A stretch of 49,757 nucleotides of DNA from the NCBI GenBank assembly GCA_022925895.1, contig JAKSYS010000474.1, positions 1 through 49,757 of the forward strand. Direction: 5' to 3'. The stretch comes from Fragilaria crotonensis (taxonomy: Eukaryota; Bacillariophyta; Fragilariophyceae; Fragilariales; Fragilariaceae). Position 1 is the stretch's first letter; the number at the start of each line of letters is the position of its first letter. The notes beneath the pieces are model-generated. The model did not search any database. It saw only the letters and a list, made by a program, of their open reading frames with translations, and was not told the DNA's origin. The position numbers and the translations under genes are program-made. Positions 10,894 through 21,445 of the stretch are shown here, piece by piece.

Positions 10894-13812
10894 TTGAATC
10901 CAAATCAACGACCATCACCCAATGGATCTAACATCAATCAATCGCGCAACTCTGCATCCAACGCAGCTACCATCGTCTGCAATAACTGCGGACGCCTCGG
11001 CCACTATTCGCGCAACTGTACCAACCCAAGATCCAACCAAAACAATCGCGCATCCAACCCGCAACGTTCAACCAACAATGAAAACGCTGCTCCTCGCAAT
11101 CAACAACGCGCTTACTTTGTTACTGACTCTAGTCAAGACTCCCAAAATCATTCAAGATACCATCACCAAGCTTTCAAAGCTTCCTCCCTTGATCAACTTG
11201 ATGATCAACAAGACAACATCCCATGGCCCAATCCCACTCTACCTCAGATGCCTATCAATCAACCTCTACTTGACAGAGATTATCTTCCAACTACCAACCA
11301 TGCTCCTCCCAACTCTGGAGCCACAGCTTATTTCCCCGATGACCCCCAATCACCATACCAAAGATTTGGTCCCCCACTCCTTGCAAACTGGCTACCTGAC
11401 AGTGGTGCTACCAGTCATTATACTCCACTCTTCAGCGACCTCAGTGATGTTGAACCCTGCAGTGTCCCAATCTCCCTAGCTGATGGCAGCACCAAGATGT
11501 CTACCCACAAAGGCACAACTGAATGTCACTTCACCACTGATGATGGCCTCAAATCCATCCTAGGTCTCACTGATGTCTACTTTGTTGAAGGCCTAAGTCA
11601 CAGACTACTCTCCCTGACTGCTCTATCATGCACTCAAAATTTCAGTGTCCTGATCAAGAACAGAGCTACCACCATTCAACTCCCAAATGGCTCCACCTAC
11701 ACTTGGCCAATTATCACCAGAGAAGCACCAACTCCACACCAAGCCTTTTCAACCACTTCCAACCCCAAAGTTCCCTTTGACCTTGACTCTGAACCAGAAG
11801 AGCAACACTTTGATGACACTACAACTCCCATTGACACTGATCAACGCCGCTCAGTCACTGCCTTACCTTTGGAACTGATTTATCGACGACTTGCTTACCG
11901 CAATTTTCGAAATCTCATGGTTGGATCCCTTCACCAAACATGGAATGATCATGTACTCACACCTACTGTTGACCACAACTCCTGGCCTCTCCGCATTTCC
12001 ATCAGTCAAAAACGCGCCAGAAACAAAACGCCTCAACGCCAAGGCACAGAACCCTTCCATCGCCTTCATCTTGACCTTATGCGCAATCCTTTCCGCTATG
12101 GTCTCACCACCAATTCCAACTACTCAGCCTATCTGTTTATTGTCACCACCCCAGGCAAATTAACAGGTTGGATTGGCCTTCCAACTGAGAGCACAACTTC
12201 CATCCTTATTGCTCTAAAGCAATGGCTGACTGATACAGAACTACTTGGCCGCACCCAATCCGTCCGTTTCATCCGCACTGATGCTGGATCTGCTTTTACA
12301 TCAACAAAATTCATCTCTGAATGCACCTCACTTGGTATCAAAGTTGAAGCTGCAGCCCCTGAACATCAAGAAATGAATGGTATTTGTGAAGCAAAATGGC
12401 GTGAAGTCCACAACACTGCCAACATTCTCCTCAACAATGCAAGACTTGGAGGTGCCTTCTTCCATCATGCCCATGCCTATGCAGTTCAAATCCTAAATGT
12501 CTGCCCTGCCAAGAATGTTATTGATCAAGATGGCAACCCAACAACTCCCTATCAATACAGCTTCCAACGCAAACCTTCCATTGCCAACTTTCGTGTCTTT
12601 GGATGTCCTACCTTCTTCAAACGCTATGAACCAACTTTCCGCAACAAGCTTATCACATATAAACAACAACTCCAACGAGCCTCTCGCGGAATTTTCCTCG
12701 GTTTCCCTGACAACTCCGCAGGCTGGCTAGTCTACTCCCCTGACCAACCCCAAAGCCTTGTCATCACCCGCGATGCCTACTTTGATGAAGACTTCAATTC
12801 AGCCCTATGTTTTGATTCCAAACCCTTCGCTGGAGCCGTCCCCATCCGCTCCCAGTTTAACCCAAATGGACTCTGCAACACTCCCGAAAACTCTGAACCA
12901 TCTACTTTTCACCAAACTGGATCTGCAGCCAACCTTGGCAATCCACCATCAACCTTCATTGATGACACAAATCCACTGCCCTCCCTGACTGCCATCCCTG
13001 AATCAACTGATGACAATACTGATGAACAACCACCTGGAACCATGCCTAACCCAACCCATGCTGACCATCACAATGAAGCAATCATCCAACATGGTCCAAC
13101 ACCACCCACACCACATCAAATCAACTTTGTAACCCATCAACAACATCATTCCCAACTCCACAAGATGATGACCATCTACTTCCAAGAATGCAATGAAGAT
13201 CTACCAACTATTGATCCCATTCACTCTGCCATGATGACAATTGACAACTCTCCCAGCAACAATTCACAAGCCAACCCCCAGGAACCTGTGGACAAATATC
13301 TTCCAGAACCTCAGTCTCTCAAAGCTGTTCTCAAACTTGATGATCATGTCCGCAATGCTTGGCTACATGCAATCAAAATGGAAATCAAGAACCTCATTGA
13401 CCATGATACTTTCATCCTTGGACAAACCCCACACAAAGATGAACTCATTATCCCAGTCAAACTTGTGCTCAAAGCAAAACAAACTGCATCTGGAAAACTT
13501 GACAAACTAAAAGCTCGCCTTGTCGCCCGTGGCGACTTGGAGAAACGTCTCCTGAAAAGAGTTAAAGCCATCAACCAACAACGACTCCTTGAACAACGTC
13601 AAGAAATTGCTGAATCTGCTACCTCTTCACCTGGCACTCCAAAACCTATACCTGTTGAACCACTCATGTATGAAGACACCTGGTCACCCTGTGCATCTGC
13701 AAGAGGGGTCAAACTATTCATTGCAACCATTTGTGCATCCAGAAGAAGTGTCAAGAGTGCTGACTTCATTGGTGCCTACCTCCAAGCCAAAGTTATTGGC
13801 GCCACTTTGTGA
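10894..13812 (+). CDS. Copia Gag C-terminus-protease-integrase-RT(N) polyprotein segment
   Basis: The longest intact frame of the element, 972 codons. It starts inside a longer polyprotein, so the first Met is arbitrary. Residues 29-42 form a CCHC knuckle (CNNCGRLGHYSRNC). The aspartic protease has its active site DSGATSHY near residue 169. A pre-integrase region follows. The integrase core shows DD35E-type acids in HLDLMR (about residue 390), RTDAGSAF (about 460) and NGICEAKW (about 493). A Pro/Asn/Thr-rich linker leads to the start of RT (about residue 800 on), including YEDTWSP and FIGAYLQA. A one-base change at about 13803 ends the frame; RT continues in the next frame. Confidence 0.9.
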   Translation: MNPNQRPSPNGSNINQSRNSASNAATIVCNNCGRLGHYSRNCTNPRSNQNNRASNPQRSTNNENAAPRNQQRAYFVTDSSQDSQNHSRYHHQAFKASSLDQLDDQQDNIPWPNPTLPQMPINQPLLDRDYLPTTNHAPPNSGATAYFPDDPQSPYQRFGPPLLANWLPDSGATSHYTPLFSDLSDVEPCSVPISLADGSTKMSTHKGTTECHFTTDDGLKSILGLTDVYFVEGLSHRLLSLTALSCTQNFSVLIKNRATTIQLPNGSTYTWPIITREAPTPHQAFSTTSNPKVPFDLDSEPEEQHFDDTTTPIDTDQRRSVTALPLELIYRRLAYRNFRNLMVGSLHQTWNDHVLTPTVDHNSWPLRISISQKRARNKTPQRQGTEPFHRLHLDLMRNPFRYGLTTNSNYSAYLFIVTTPGKLTGWIGLPTESTTSILIALKQWLTDTELLGRTQSVRFIRTDAGSAFTSTKFISECTSLGIKVEAAAPEHQEMNGICEAKWREVHNTANILLNNARLGGAFFHHAHAYAVQILNVCPAKNVIDQDGNPTTPYQYSFQRKPSIANFRVFGCPTFFKRYEPTFRNKLITYKQQLQRASRGIFLGFPDNSAGWLVYSPDQPQSLVITRDAYFDEDFNSALCFDSKPFAGAVPIRSQFNPNGLCNTPENSEPSTFHQTGSAANLGNPPSTFIDDTNPLPSLTAIPESTDDNTDEQPPGTMPNPTHADHHNEAIIQHGPTPPTPHQINFVTHQQHHSQLHKMMTIYFQECNEDLPTIDPIHSAMMTIDNSPSNNSQANPQEPVDKYLPEPQSLKAVLKLDDHVRNAWLHAIKMEIKNLIDHDTFILGQTPHKDELIIPVKLVLKAKQTASGKLDKLKARLVARGDLEKRLLKRVKAINQQRLLEQRQEIAESATSSPGTPKPIPVEPLMYEDTWSPCASARGVKLFIATICASRRSVKSADFIGAYLQAKVIGATL

Positions 13813-15127
13813 AACTGCCATTGGAATACGCCTATCACTTCCCTGAATATGCTAAATTCTTTGGCTCCCCAATGTTACTGAACAAAGGAATCTACGGTCT
13901 TGTCTACTCCGGCAAATATTGGAACATTGAATTTTCGAATGGCTCTACTCCCAAGGTTTTATCCAGTCTCCTTCCGAACCGTCCTATTTTGTCCGATATG
14001 ATAAACACAATCAATGGCTCCGTCTCCTATTTTTCGTCGACGATATGCTCTACGCTGGAAGCAACGATTCCATCGAAAAACAATTTGAAGATTCCGTCCG
14101 CAATCGCTTTGATGTCAAATTCCTCGGCCCTGCGCAATGGTTCCTACAAATGCGTATCCACAAACACTCCGACTCAAGCTACACCCTCGACCAGCACCGC
14201 TACGTTTTGAACACTCTTCAACGATACGATCCAAACTCCGAATTCCCAGAACGAGATACTCCTTCCTCCCGATTATACTTTCAGCAAGGATAACCGCCCG
14301 TAACCGCCTCCGACCTGACTCTCGTCGAACATAAGCAACAACGCCTTCCGTTCCGCTCTGCTGTCTGCACTCTCCTCTACCTAGCATACAACACAAGAGC
14401 TGACATCCTATTTGCTGTCTGCAAACTTGCTAAAGCATGCATCTCTCCTGGCATACCTGATTTTCGAGCTCTCACCTGGCTCATTGGCTACCTCCGACGT
14501 CGTCCCTACTATGCCCTCAAATTCTATCCCGATGGCACTTCAAACCCCATCTATGACATCTGCATCCATCATCGCATTCCATACACTGATCTCACTGTCT
14601 TCTCTGATGCCAGCTGGCAAGACTGCCCCGATACCGGCCGATCTACTGTTGGATACATGATCTTCTACAATGGTGCTCTTATTGAAGCAAATTCTACCAT
14701 GCCAACACCTGTTGCCATGTCTACCTCTGAAGCTGAATATATGGCTGCATGTTCCGCAACCATGGCCACCGCTCACATCCGAATGCTTCTCTATGATATG
14801 CTCTATCTTGGCACCAAACAATGGCGTGAAACCACTCAACGTCTCCCTTCTATCCCTGCCATCCTCATGATTGACAATGAAGCAACTGTTCAAATCGCCA
14901 AGAATGGCAAACTCACTCGCAAAACTCGCCACATTGAACGCCGTTTCCACTTCGTCCGTCAAGGCCAACAAGACGGCATCCACCAACTTCATTGGATTCC
15001 CTGTGACTCCCAACTTGCCGATATCCTCACCAAGACTCAACACTCCGGCAAAATTGATCCTCACCTCACCAAGATCTTCTGTGTTCTCCCCGACCACATG
15101 CTTTCATCACCGGGACCAGAGATCTGA
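13806..15127 (+). pseudogene. Copia RT (C-terminal part) and RNase H, frame-broken
   Basis: RT continues with NKGIYGL (13883 on). A frame change near 13937 leads to the catalytic FVDDM (about 14033-14047, the YVDD box). Another change occurs near 14280-14305, where the frame would otherwise stop. RNase H then runs open to the stop at 15127, with FSDASWQD (about 14601), the motif TSEAEYMAA (14723-14750), a DNEA metal site and the typical LADILTK tail near 15020. All catalytic landmarks are kept, so the lesions are indels only. Confidence 0.85.
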
Positions 15128-15130
15128 TCC

Positions 15131-15138
15131 AAGAGGGG
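15131..15138 (+). promoter_or_regulatory. Polypurine tract of large copia element
   Basis: AAGAGGGG immediately precedes the TG of the 3' LTR. This is the standard position and composition of the plus-strand primer, and it fixes the LTR start at 15139. Confidence 0.85.
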
Positions 15139-15736
15139 TGTTAGAGATCTACTGTCACTCTGTCACACTGTCACTCGTAATTACTGTAAGGTTAAATACC
15201 ATACGGTAATACGGTAGACAGTCCTTTATTTTCCTTCGTCTGTCCGTGACTCGTGCCAGTAGTTCTGCGAATCAGAACTCTGGATCCCGCGACCACACAA
15301 GGAATTTAAATCATGTTGCCCTGAGTTTCCCTAAGTATTCAAATCTGTTATGTTGTCAATTTTATTGACAACACAACTTTTACTATGGGATTCATAACTC
15401 AAACACCACTCAACAAGTGGGATTAAAGCAACATAACTTTTGTGAGACTCCAACTAATATTGGAGATCTCACTTTCATTTCATCTACATTTTAACTTATA
15501 ATTTCCACAAACCAAAAACAGTAAAGGCCTTTACTACTTAGTTCTACATCTTCTACATATTTGTAACAACAAATCTACCATCATGGTCCACATCTTCAGG
15601 ACTCCTACGCCCAAAGCTGGACGATCCGTCACGTTCGCTTCCTCTCCCGTCAAGTCCGACGGCAGACTTCTAGGTCCTACTAACCTTAAGTCTACCGTCG
15701 GCCAGTACTCGCGTACCGATCACACGAATACTGTCA
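15139..15736 (+). repeat. 3' LTR of large copia element
   Basis: 598 bp, starting TG after the polypurine tract and ending CA before the target duplication ACTTT. It matches the 5' LTR without any substitution. The frame from the ATG at 15583 is open to the LTR end here. Confidence 0.93.
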
Positions 15737-16160
15737 ACTTTCTATTCCATTATTGGCTATGATATTCTGGTTTGTACGTTTGTACTCGGAGTACTTTGTA
15801 CTTTGTACTTTGTACTAGTAGTATTGGATACGTACTTGTACGTATTACTGTAGTGGTTTCTCCCAACCCTGCAGCATACTCGCTGGAGTACGACTATTAT
15901 ATATATATTTAAACAGAAATATGTATACAACTTTGGAAGTATTTCGTGGATAATCCGAGCATTCTGAGCACATGTATGATACTGGAGCATGACCAAAAAC
16001 AAAAACCCACCGCACGAAGAGAGTCTATAATCTATAACCAATCTAACCAATTTAACAACCATCCTCCCCCTGAACGTCCTCCCACAAAAAGACTGAGCTG
16101 TGAGGAACCAAACTCTTCAATGATTATAAGAAAAATAAGAAGATCAAGTCATATTCTCAT
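15737..16160. other. Intergenic, GTAC-rich
   Basis: No gene seen. 15767-15850 holds eight GTAC tetramers within about 80 bp, including GTACTTT repeated in tandem. The rest is AT-rich. Confidence 0.5.
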
Positions 16161-17179
16161 TATGGCAAGGACTGTCACATTCACACGGCTTTTTCGGATC
16201 AGCATGAGCCTCGCATTTTATGGGAATAACCAATAACTTGTTTCGGATCGAGATTTCTGGCCTCCATTCCGATTCAGTTATTTCTACCGATACTCTTGCT
16301 GAAACTGGTCCTGATACATTTGCTCCAATCCCTACACCGACCAACACCATCGATTCAACTGATTTGGTACGGATTCGGCCCGAAACAGTGATCCCTACAC
16401 CGATCTACACCATCGATTCCACTGATTTGGTACAGATTCGGCCCGAAACCGTAACACTTGTTTCTGCATACTACGACATTCCGTCGAAACGTCCTGCCGC
16501 CGAATATCAGCCTTGGATTCAAAACTTTATGAGTTTGCAAGATAACATGGTATTGTTCACATCGCAAGATTTGGTTCCACACTTGTCGAAACTTCGAGCA
16601 TCGACCCAACAATACTCGGATCATTGCACTCGCTAAATGAAACCAGAGCTGCCAACGACTATGGAGGCATGGACTTTTGGCAGCACCAGCATACTCTCGA
16701 CCCGGAAAGGACAAGCACAGTAAGGGCTCTATGTTGTTTGGATTCAAAAGAGCCGTTTCATTGAAAGTGTCATGGAGCTGAATCCATTCAACTCAACTTT
16801 CTTCGCTTGGGTCGACGTCGGATATATGAGGGATTCACTTCTGGTAGACCAGCGCATGATACGTTTCTTACCTGCCACGCTCACGAAAGAGCAAACCCTT
16901 ATTCTTGATACTCATGCCATGGACCGTGCAAGCCATGTGGGTGGTGGCTTCATAGGAGGATACAAGGAGGGCCTCTCACGATGGATCAAACACTTCTATG
17001 CCATCATTGAGGCCAACTATCGCGATCACTTCGTCGGCAAAGACCAACCATGGATGTTTGAAACTTGCCAACGAACTCCAGGTTTGTGTGTGTTAGTTAA
17101 AGCGCGTTCGACCTTTGGAGATCCATGGTTTTACTTTGCACCTTTACTGCATGGCATCGGCCTGAATACTACAACTTAG
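16161..17179 (+). pseudogene. HtrL/YibB-like glycosyltransferase-family protein, frame-broken
   Basis: Matches the HtrL_YibB family (PF09612), proteins of glycosyltransferase type whose substrate is mostly unknown. The domain begins with TLVSAYYDI (about 16450), then YQPWIQNFMSLQDNMVLFTS (about 16505-16565). The middle part is scattered over three frames (changes near 16605, 16625 and 16725). The end is intact from about 16772, with NPFNSTFFAWVDVGYMRD, an acidic-metal-type W-x-D-x-G box, and HVGGGFIGG plus GKDQPW further on. An N-terminal Met at 16161 gives a short basic/hydrophobic leader, but that frame stops at 16236 and the domain continues from 16220 in another frame, so the start is uncertain. 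A 63-bp tandem duplication lies just before the domain. Loss of function is possible, but indel error is equally likely. Confidence 0.62.
16328..16453 (+). repeat. Two-copy 63-bp in-frame tandem repeat
   Basis: Unit 1 spans 16328-16390 and unit 2 spans 16391-16453. The copies differ at a handful of positions and, being 63 bp long, keep the frame. Each encodes 21 residues containing the core TIDSTDLV and IRPET. It sits in the stem between the N-terminus and the HtrL-like domain, suggesting replication slippage in a linker. Confidence 0.9.
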
Positions 17180-18233
17180 GACACTTAGGAGCTAGTGCAC
17201 TGTGCACTAAACCAGTAACTCAGACAAGGGATAACGTCGACCCTTCACAGCCCTTTCGCTCGAACTCAGCTTCATTGAGCATCCGTCGTTGCGGTTTCCC
17301 TCGGTCCTTCATCATGTGTCGGCCTCGTCAAAGCGTTCATGTCAGGTCTCGATCTAAAGGTGACCATGCAGTGTCCCAAGTCATTCCTTGCGGCTGTCAC
17401 AATTGCCTCATTGGATCTTCAGGCAGTGGCACTCTCCATTCGTCTCAAGGTCGTGCCGGATCGGTAAAATTGCTGAGAATGGAATTGGCCTACATCAACT
17501 GAATAATCTTGCGCCTGACAATCGTGATCACGTGGTGAAGGACGAACTTCGACACAAGCATATTCGGCATTTGGTGCAGCGACACACCCACGGTCCCACA
17601 AGTCATGATAAGGATGCCGACGAGGACAACTGTGATGCTGCGTTGCTGGTTTTGAAAATAGATTTTGTCACCAAATGGACTGTGCTCGGCTGGGGTGTCG
17701 ATGTAGATTAATCAGCACCACGAACCAAGTATTAGAGCACAGACGGATGATGTCGAGCACAAGCATGATAACGTGGATAAAATAATTGGAGAGGAAGCAA
17801 CTGGGAATGATGGTGCACCATAAACTCCATGCCAACGATCCGATAAATGTGGTGATCCACAGCGCTGCTCAAACACGTGTTCAACAAAGCATAAAGGCAA
17901 TTGGAATCTCTAAAGACAGGCATCATCTTTGCTAAGGACGGTCAGCGAAATGGAGATGAGGCTACGACGAACGTGCACGTGACGACGAAGATTTGAAGTC
18001 TAACATGAAGGATAGCAAGTTGCTTCCGATAAATGTGAGTTGACACATCTTGAATGTCGCAATCGTAGTTGAAATCGTCATCGGAAATAAAGACTGCAAG
18101 AGAGCAATTTGCATACAATCCACCATAGCAACGATATTCATCAGCAAGAAAGTCCCCGGACCCCAAAGATTTTTTTAATACTACGGACAGAGGGACACCC
18201 CCTTTCACGCAATAGCTGACTTGTCACAACTCA
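17180..18233. other. Unassigned stretch between two glycosyltransferase-like genes
   Basis: Open frames exist here but none is recognised. The clearest are 17388-17711 (+), with a His/Asp-rich C-terminal part, and 17942-18208 (-), with a short hydrophobic tail. They lack homology I can name and have no clear start context. They may be remnants of a gene, untranslated regions or chance frames. Confidence 0.3.
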
Positions 18234-19672
18234 CTAAGTTGCTGTATCATTTGGCTGGTTCACTTGTAGATAGGCGTAGTGCTCGTCAAATAATTCGCCA
18301 GTTCCATCAATGTAGTAGTACCGCAAACTGCTGAAGCCATTCGTGCTAATACTCAAAAACGGCACGCTACCCTTCGTAGCAGATCCTTCCCTATTGAGCT
18401 CCTTGGTAATAGCCACCAATCGGATGCCTTGGCTGAAAAGTGAGAGCAATTGTGAAAACGAGCTGCCAGATATGTACACAAGGTCAGATCTGACAAAGAG
18501 GTCGATTGATTCCAGTAAATTCGTTCCGAGTTTCCAATGGCATTTCACCCTATCGAACTCGCGACAAAGATTGGCAAGGAAGCGATGTGACTCAGGCAAC
18601 ATGTTTGGTTTGGACGGCCATTCTCCAACCACATTTTTATCCAGACTCTTTCTCATTTCACTACCCATTTCTCCTCGGTGATCCGCTGGAAAGTAAAGCC
18701 AATAGACGTGAACTGTGCAGCCAGATCCGACTTCAAGGTCCACGATATTCATCATGGTAGTTACCACATTACGCCAATATGATTCCGACTTCTCAAGAAC
18801 AATATCGCCCACTCTCAAATGAAATGAAGCGTTCAGCGCAATGCTGTTCACATCACCATCATCATTACGAAGAGTCCCATTAGTGGTCTTATTATGGGTT
18901 TTCCGAAAGGCTGTGTTAATGCGTGTGTGTCGTTGATACCACGGAATCACGACTTCATCCAACAGATGATTATCTCTCAGAAAGTTGTCGACAAAAGCAT
19001 ACACATCACCACATCCAGGGGCTCTTTGGTTTTGCTCGTCCACTGGCCAAACCTCATCTTCCTGGGTGTCAATCCATTGAATGAAGGAGCTGCCGTTGGT
19101 CACCAAAGCAACGTCTTGGTTTTCAAGGTTGTCGAACGTGGTTTCTTGCAAGGTGCGATTAGGAAATGCTGCATTACAAGAAGGAAAGACAGGTTCGAGA
19201 GGAGATGATAAACATTGATGTCAGTTCCAAACTGATCTGTATCAAAACAAAAGCAATATCCATGGGTCATGGCATGCCGAAACACAAACAAAGCTTGAGT
19301 CATTCGATGGCCGATTCCTCCATCCACATTGACTTTGGGAGCAACGACTATTCGATGCTCAGCAGGGCACGCAGAAAGATTTATGCGTTTCGATACCATG
19401 CGCGCCGGAAGGACCTTGATATTTGACTTTTTGGTTCCATTCCACGTGATCAAAGGTTGCGATTCAATAGACGACCGCGCTGCATAACTATTTAAATAAT
19501 TGTCTACCTCTACGAAGGTTCGAGCACAATAGTAAGTCAATATTGCCAAAGCAATCGCATGAAAGAGATATGCGTGAAACGAGATGCGTCGCATGATCTT
19601 CGGTTGATAACGATGCGAGTAAAAACGAAGTTGGAAGAGAATGAGAGCGGTACAATACGACAGTGCTGCCAT
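18234..19672 (-). CDS. Fucosyltransferase-like type II membrane protein, one frame break
   Basis: Two overlapping frames form one gene. The N-terminal frame runs from 19672, or from a later Met at 19597 that directly precedes a hydrophobic anchor (about 19520-19590). It then has VNVDGGIGHRMTQALFVF near 19290-19345, a pattern seen in fucosyltransferase-like enzymes. The C-terminal frame carries NRTLQETTF, then FHLRVGDIV (about 18795-18820), an H-x-R-x-GD donor-site motif like that of alpha-1,6 and O-fucosyltransferases, and a late SGSSFSQLLSLFSQG. The frames must join between about 19195 and 19240. I looked for a GT..AG intron with the right phase and found none, so an indel is the simpler explanation. 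Predicted location is the Golgi membrane, lumenal catalytic domain. Exact family assignment is tentative. Confidence 0.6.
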
Positions 19673-20346
19673 GTACGTCGTAATAGAGGCATAATATCAT
19701 AGGGCTTCGCGTTCAGAGTCATGGTACTCGTAGTTGTTATGCTCGGAGAACCCGGAGTGACATTGTGATTACGTCACAGGACGCAGCAACTTGAGAATAT
19801 CACCGGAGATGATACTCTAATCGTAGGATGTCGTACGTAGTACCGTACGATTATTACTGTAGGAAGGTTTCACAAATGGTATGCACATATGCATACACGT
19901 TCTGAAAAACTGTATGAATACATGGTCTACAATTTGACCCGTACCCCTCGCTCATAAGAATTGCTTTTTGGAAACTTGTTGGATACCACGATTGAGTTCT
20001 CCGTTATCCCCACCATAAGAGATGCTCTAACAGATGCCCCCGTTTGGTCCATGAGGAAAATGAAGAAATTGAGTACGGGCCGAAATGGGTCTGGAAAGAT
20101 TTTGGCAATGGGCCATCTTTAGTTTAATGCAACAGGCGTTTAGATTTTAGACAACTACATGTAGTAGAACCATGCATATGATAGCAGCAAGGCACCAGCA
20201 CATAAAACATACGAGTACTTAGAATACGCAAGAAATTCGCGTTAGGACCCAATTCTACATATCCTAATGCCAGACTACGTTCCCGACAAATGATACAATG
20301 TTTCATTAAACAACGACAAGAGGTTTCAAGGCGGACGATTCGCAAC
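19673..20346. other. Intergenic with a short dispersed repeat
   Basis: No gene recognised. It contains TACGTAGTACCGTACG-like GTAC clusters near 19830-19850 and one copy (20032-20137) of a repeat that recurs inverted near 29.5 kb. Confidence 0.5.
20032..20137 (+). repeat. Dispersed MITE-like repeat, short copy
   Basis: Begins AGATGCCCCCGTTTGG and runs through GGGCCATCTTTAG. The reverse complement of 29481-29639 aligns along its whole length with scattered substitutions, except that this copy lacks about 58 bp after CATGAGG. The two ends are weakly inverted relative to each other (AGATG-CCC / GGGCCATCT). Confidence 0.75.
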
Positions 20347-20994
20347 TTATTCGAATTGCTTTCGAATCGTGTCCATCAAGTGCAATACAACTTGTAACTG
20401 CTCGGCTTCAGGCACAACTGAAAAGGGCGGCACATGCAAAAAGAGGGTGTAGACGTCATCGCAGTCGTGAAACTTGGAGAGGCTGCAGTAGTAGGTATAG
20501 TTACAGACAAATCGTCCGGGGTCCGTGCTCACAACGAACGAATACAGTCCAAGATCCATCAGAATCCTGTCCACATCTAGCTTCGTCATCAAGGTCGGCT
20601 CACAGGCCTCGATGACCTCCTCATGATGGGGCTGGAAGCCTTTCTCATCGGGAATGGAAAAATTGGCCTCATTGTAAGCACATTGTTCAAGCTGAAACCG
20701 GGTCCCCATGCAGTTCACTCCCATATGCAACAGTACAACAACATTTCCATTCTTCTGTTTCGCAATTGTCTCCTTCAATCGGTCCGTTTCTGCTTGTGCC
20801 GCCTCCGCTGAGGTTTCAATAACGAGCGTCGTCAGGAGAGAAATGTTTGTGTCGCGAACGTAGTCTTTCAATTTGGTGGCAATCACTGTCGTAGGATTCT
20901 CCGTCGAGTGTTGGAAGGGACCAAAGCCGGTAACAATAAACGAAACTGTAGATTTATCTGGTGCTTCGATGTCGGTAGTCATTGTCGTTGTCAT
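20347..20994 (-). CDS. Pyroglutamyl-peptidase I (peptidase family C15)
   Basis: A cytosolic cysteine peptidase that removes N-terminal pyroglutamate. About 215 residues from the preferred Met at 20994, within the usual 200-220; an in-frame upstream Met at 21048 would add 18 residues not typical of the family. The sequence begins the fold with TGFGPFQ. The catalytic Glu is in FQLEQCAYNEANF (about 20665-20705). The catalytic Cys is in DPGRFVCNYTYYCSL (about 20478-20522). The catalytic His is in LFLHVPPF (about 20425-20450). All three members of the triad are present and the gene is intact, in a single exon. Confidence 0.92.
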   Translation of the reverse strand: MTTTMTTDIEAPDKSTVSFIVTGFGPFQHSTENPTTVIATKLKDYVRDTNISLLTTLVIETSAEAAQAETDRLKETIAKQKNGNVVVLLHMGVNCMGTRFQLEQCAYNEANFSIPDEKGFQPHHEEVIEACEPTLMTKLDVDRILMDLGLYSFVVSTDPGRFVCNYTYYCSLSKFHDCDDVYTLFLHVPPFSVVPEAEQLQVVLHLMDTIRKQFE

Positions 20995-21445
20995 GTGGAA
21001 AGGAGTGCCGGACGTTTGCCTGTGACCAATAAGGAACGAGTGAATCACAATGAGACTCTAGCGATTACTCGGTATCGTGGTGGAGTCTACTGGTTGCACA
21101 AGAAACCAAGTTTTGCAATGAAGCAATGGATGTCTGTTATGCTGATCCAAGAATCAGGACAGGAGTGATGCAGGAAGGGCTGTGTGCTTTGTTTTCTCAA
21201 AGCATTAATGAACACCTGAGGCCTGAGTTATTTGTTGTCCCCGATCCCATTCTTTTACGGATCTTGAGTCTTGAGCTCTTGTCAAAAAGGCATTCAGTGG
21301 ACAGTACACACTACCAGGTACCGACTCGCACAGTGTCTGTTTCCTATACGTGTACTCGAGTACAGTTGTACAATACTACCAGACGACCAAAATTCCTTGT
21401 CTCGTCAGTCCAACTTATTCTTCCTTTACCTCCCGCTGACCGCAC
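20995..21445. other. Divergent intergenic region
   Basis: Lies between the pyroglutamyl-peptidase (-) and the DUF547 gene (+), so it should hold both promoters. GTAC-containing palindromes cluster at 21318-21372. No TATA box stands out. Confidence 0.5.

Larger units (their letters stand above)
4020..15736 (+). mobile_element. Large Ty1/copia LTR retrotransposon (11.7 kb)
   Basis: A complete element bounded by two LTRs of 597 and 598 bp. LTRs start TG and end CA. The flanks carry the target duplication ACTT(T): 4016-4020 on the left, in which the final T doubles as the first LTR base, and 15737-15741 on the right. A polypurine tract AAGAGGGG sits directly before the 3' LTR. Domain order is gag, CCHC knuckle, protease, integrase, reverse transcriptase, RNase H, with integrase before RT, which defines the copia superfamily. 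I did not find a convincing tRNA primer-binding site after 4616. Two things are unusual. About 5.3 kb of coding-like sequence precedes gag, roughly doubling the normal copia length. The translated frame also appears to begin inside the 5' LTR. The frame is broken many times, by indels rather than point stops. Confidence 0.93.

Noticed and set aside
15139..15736. LTR start at GTTAG with a full 5-bp ACTTT duplication
   Set aside because: The polypurine tract ends at 15138 and the LTR should begin TG, so the last T of the left ACTTT is more likely shared with the LTR.
19195..19240. Intron joining the two fucosyltransferase-like frames
   Set aside because: GT and AG dinucleotides exist, but none gives the required phase without a stop; a single indel is simpler.
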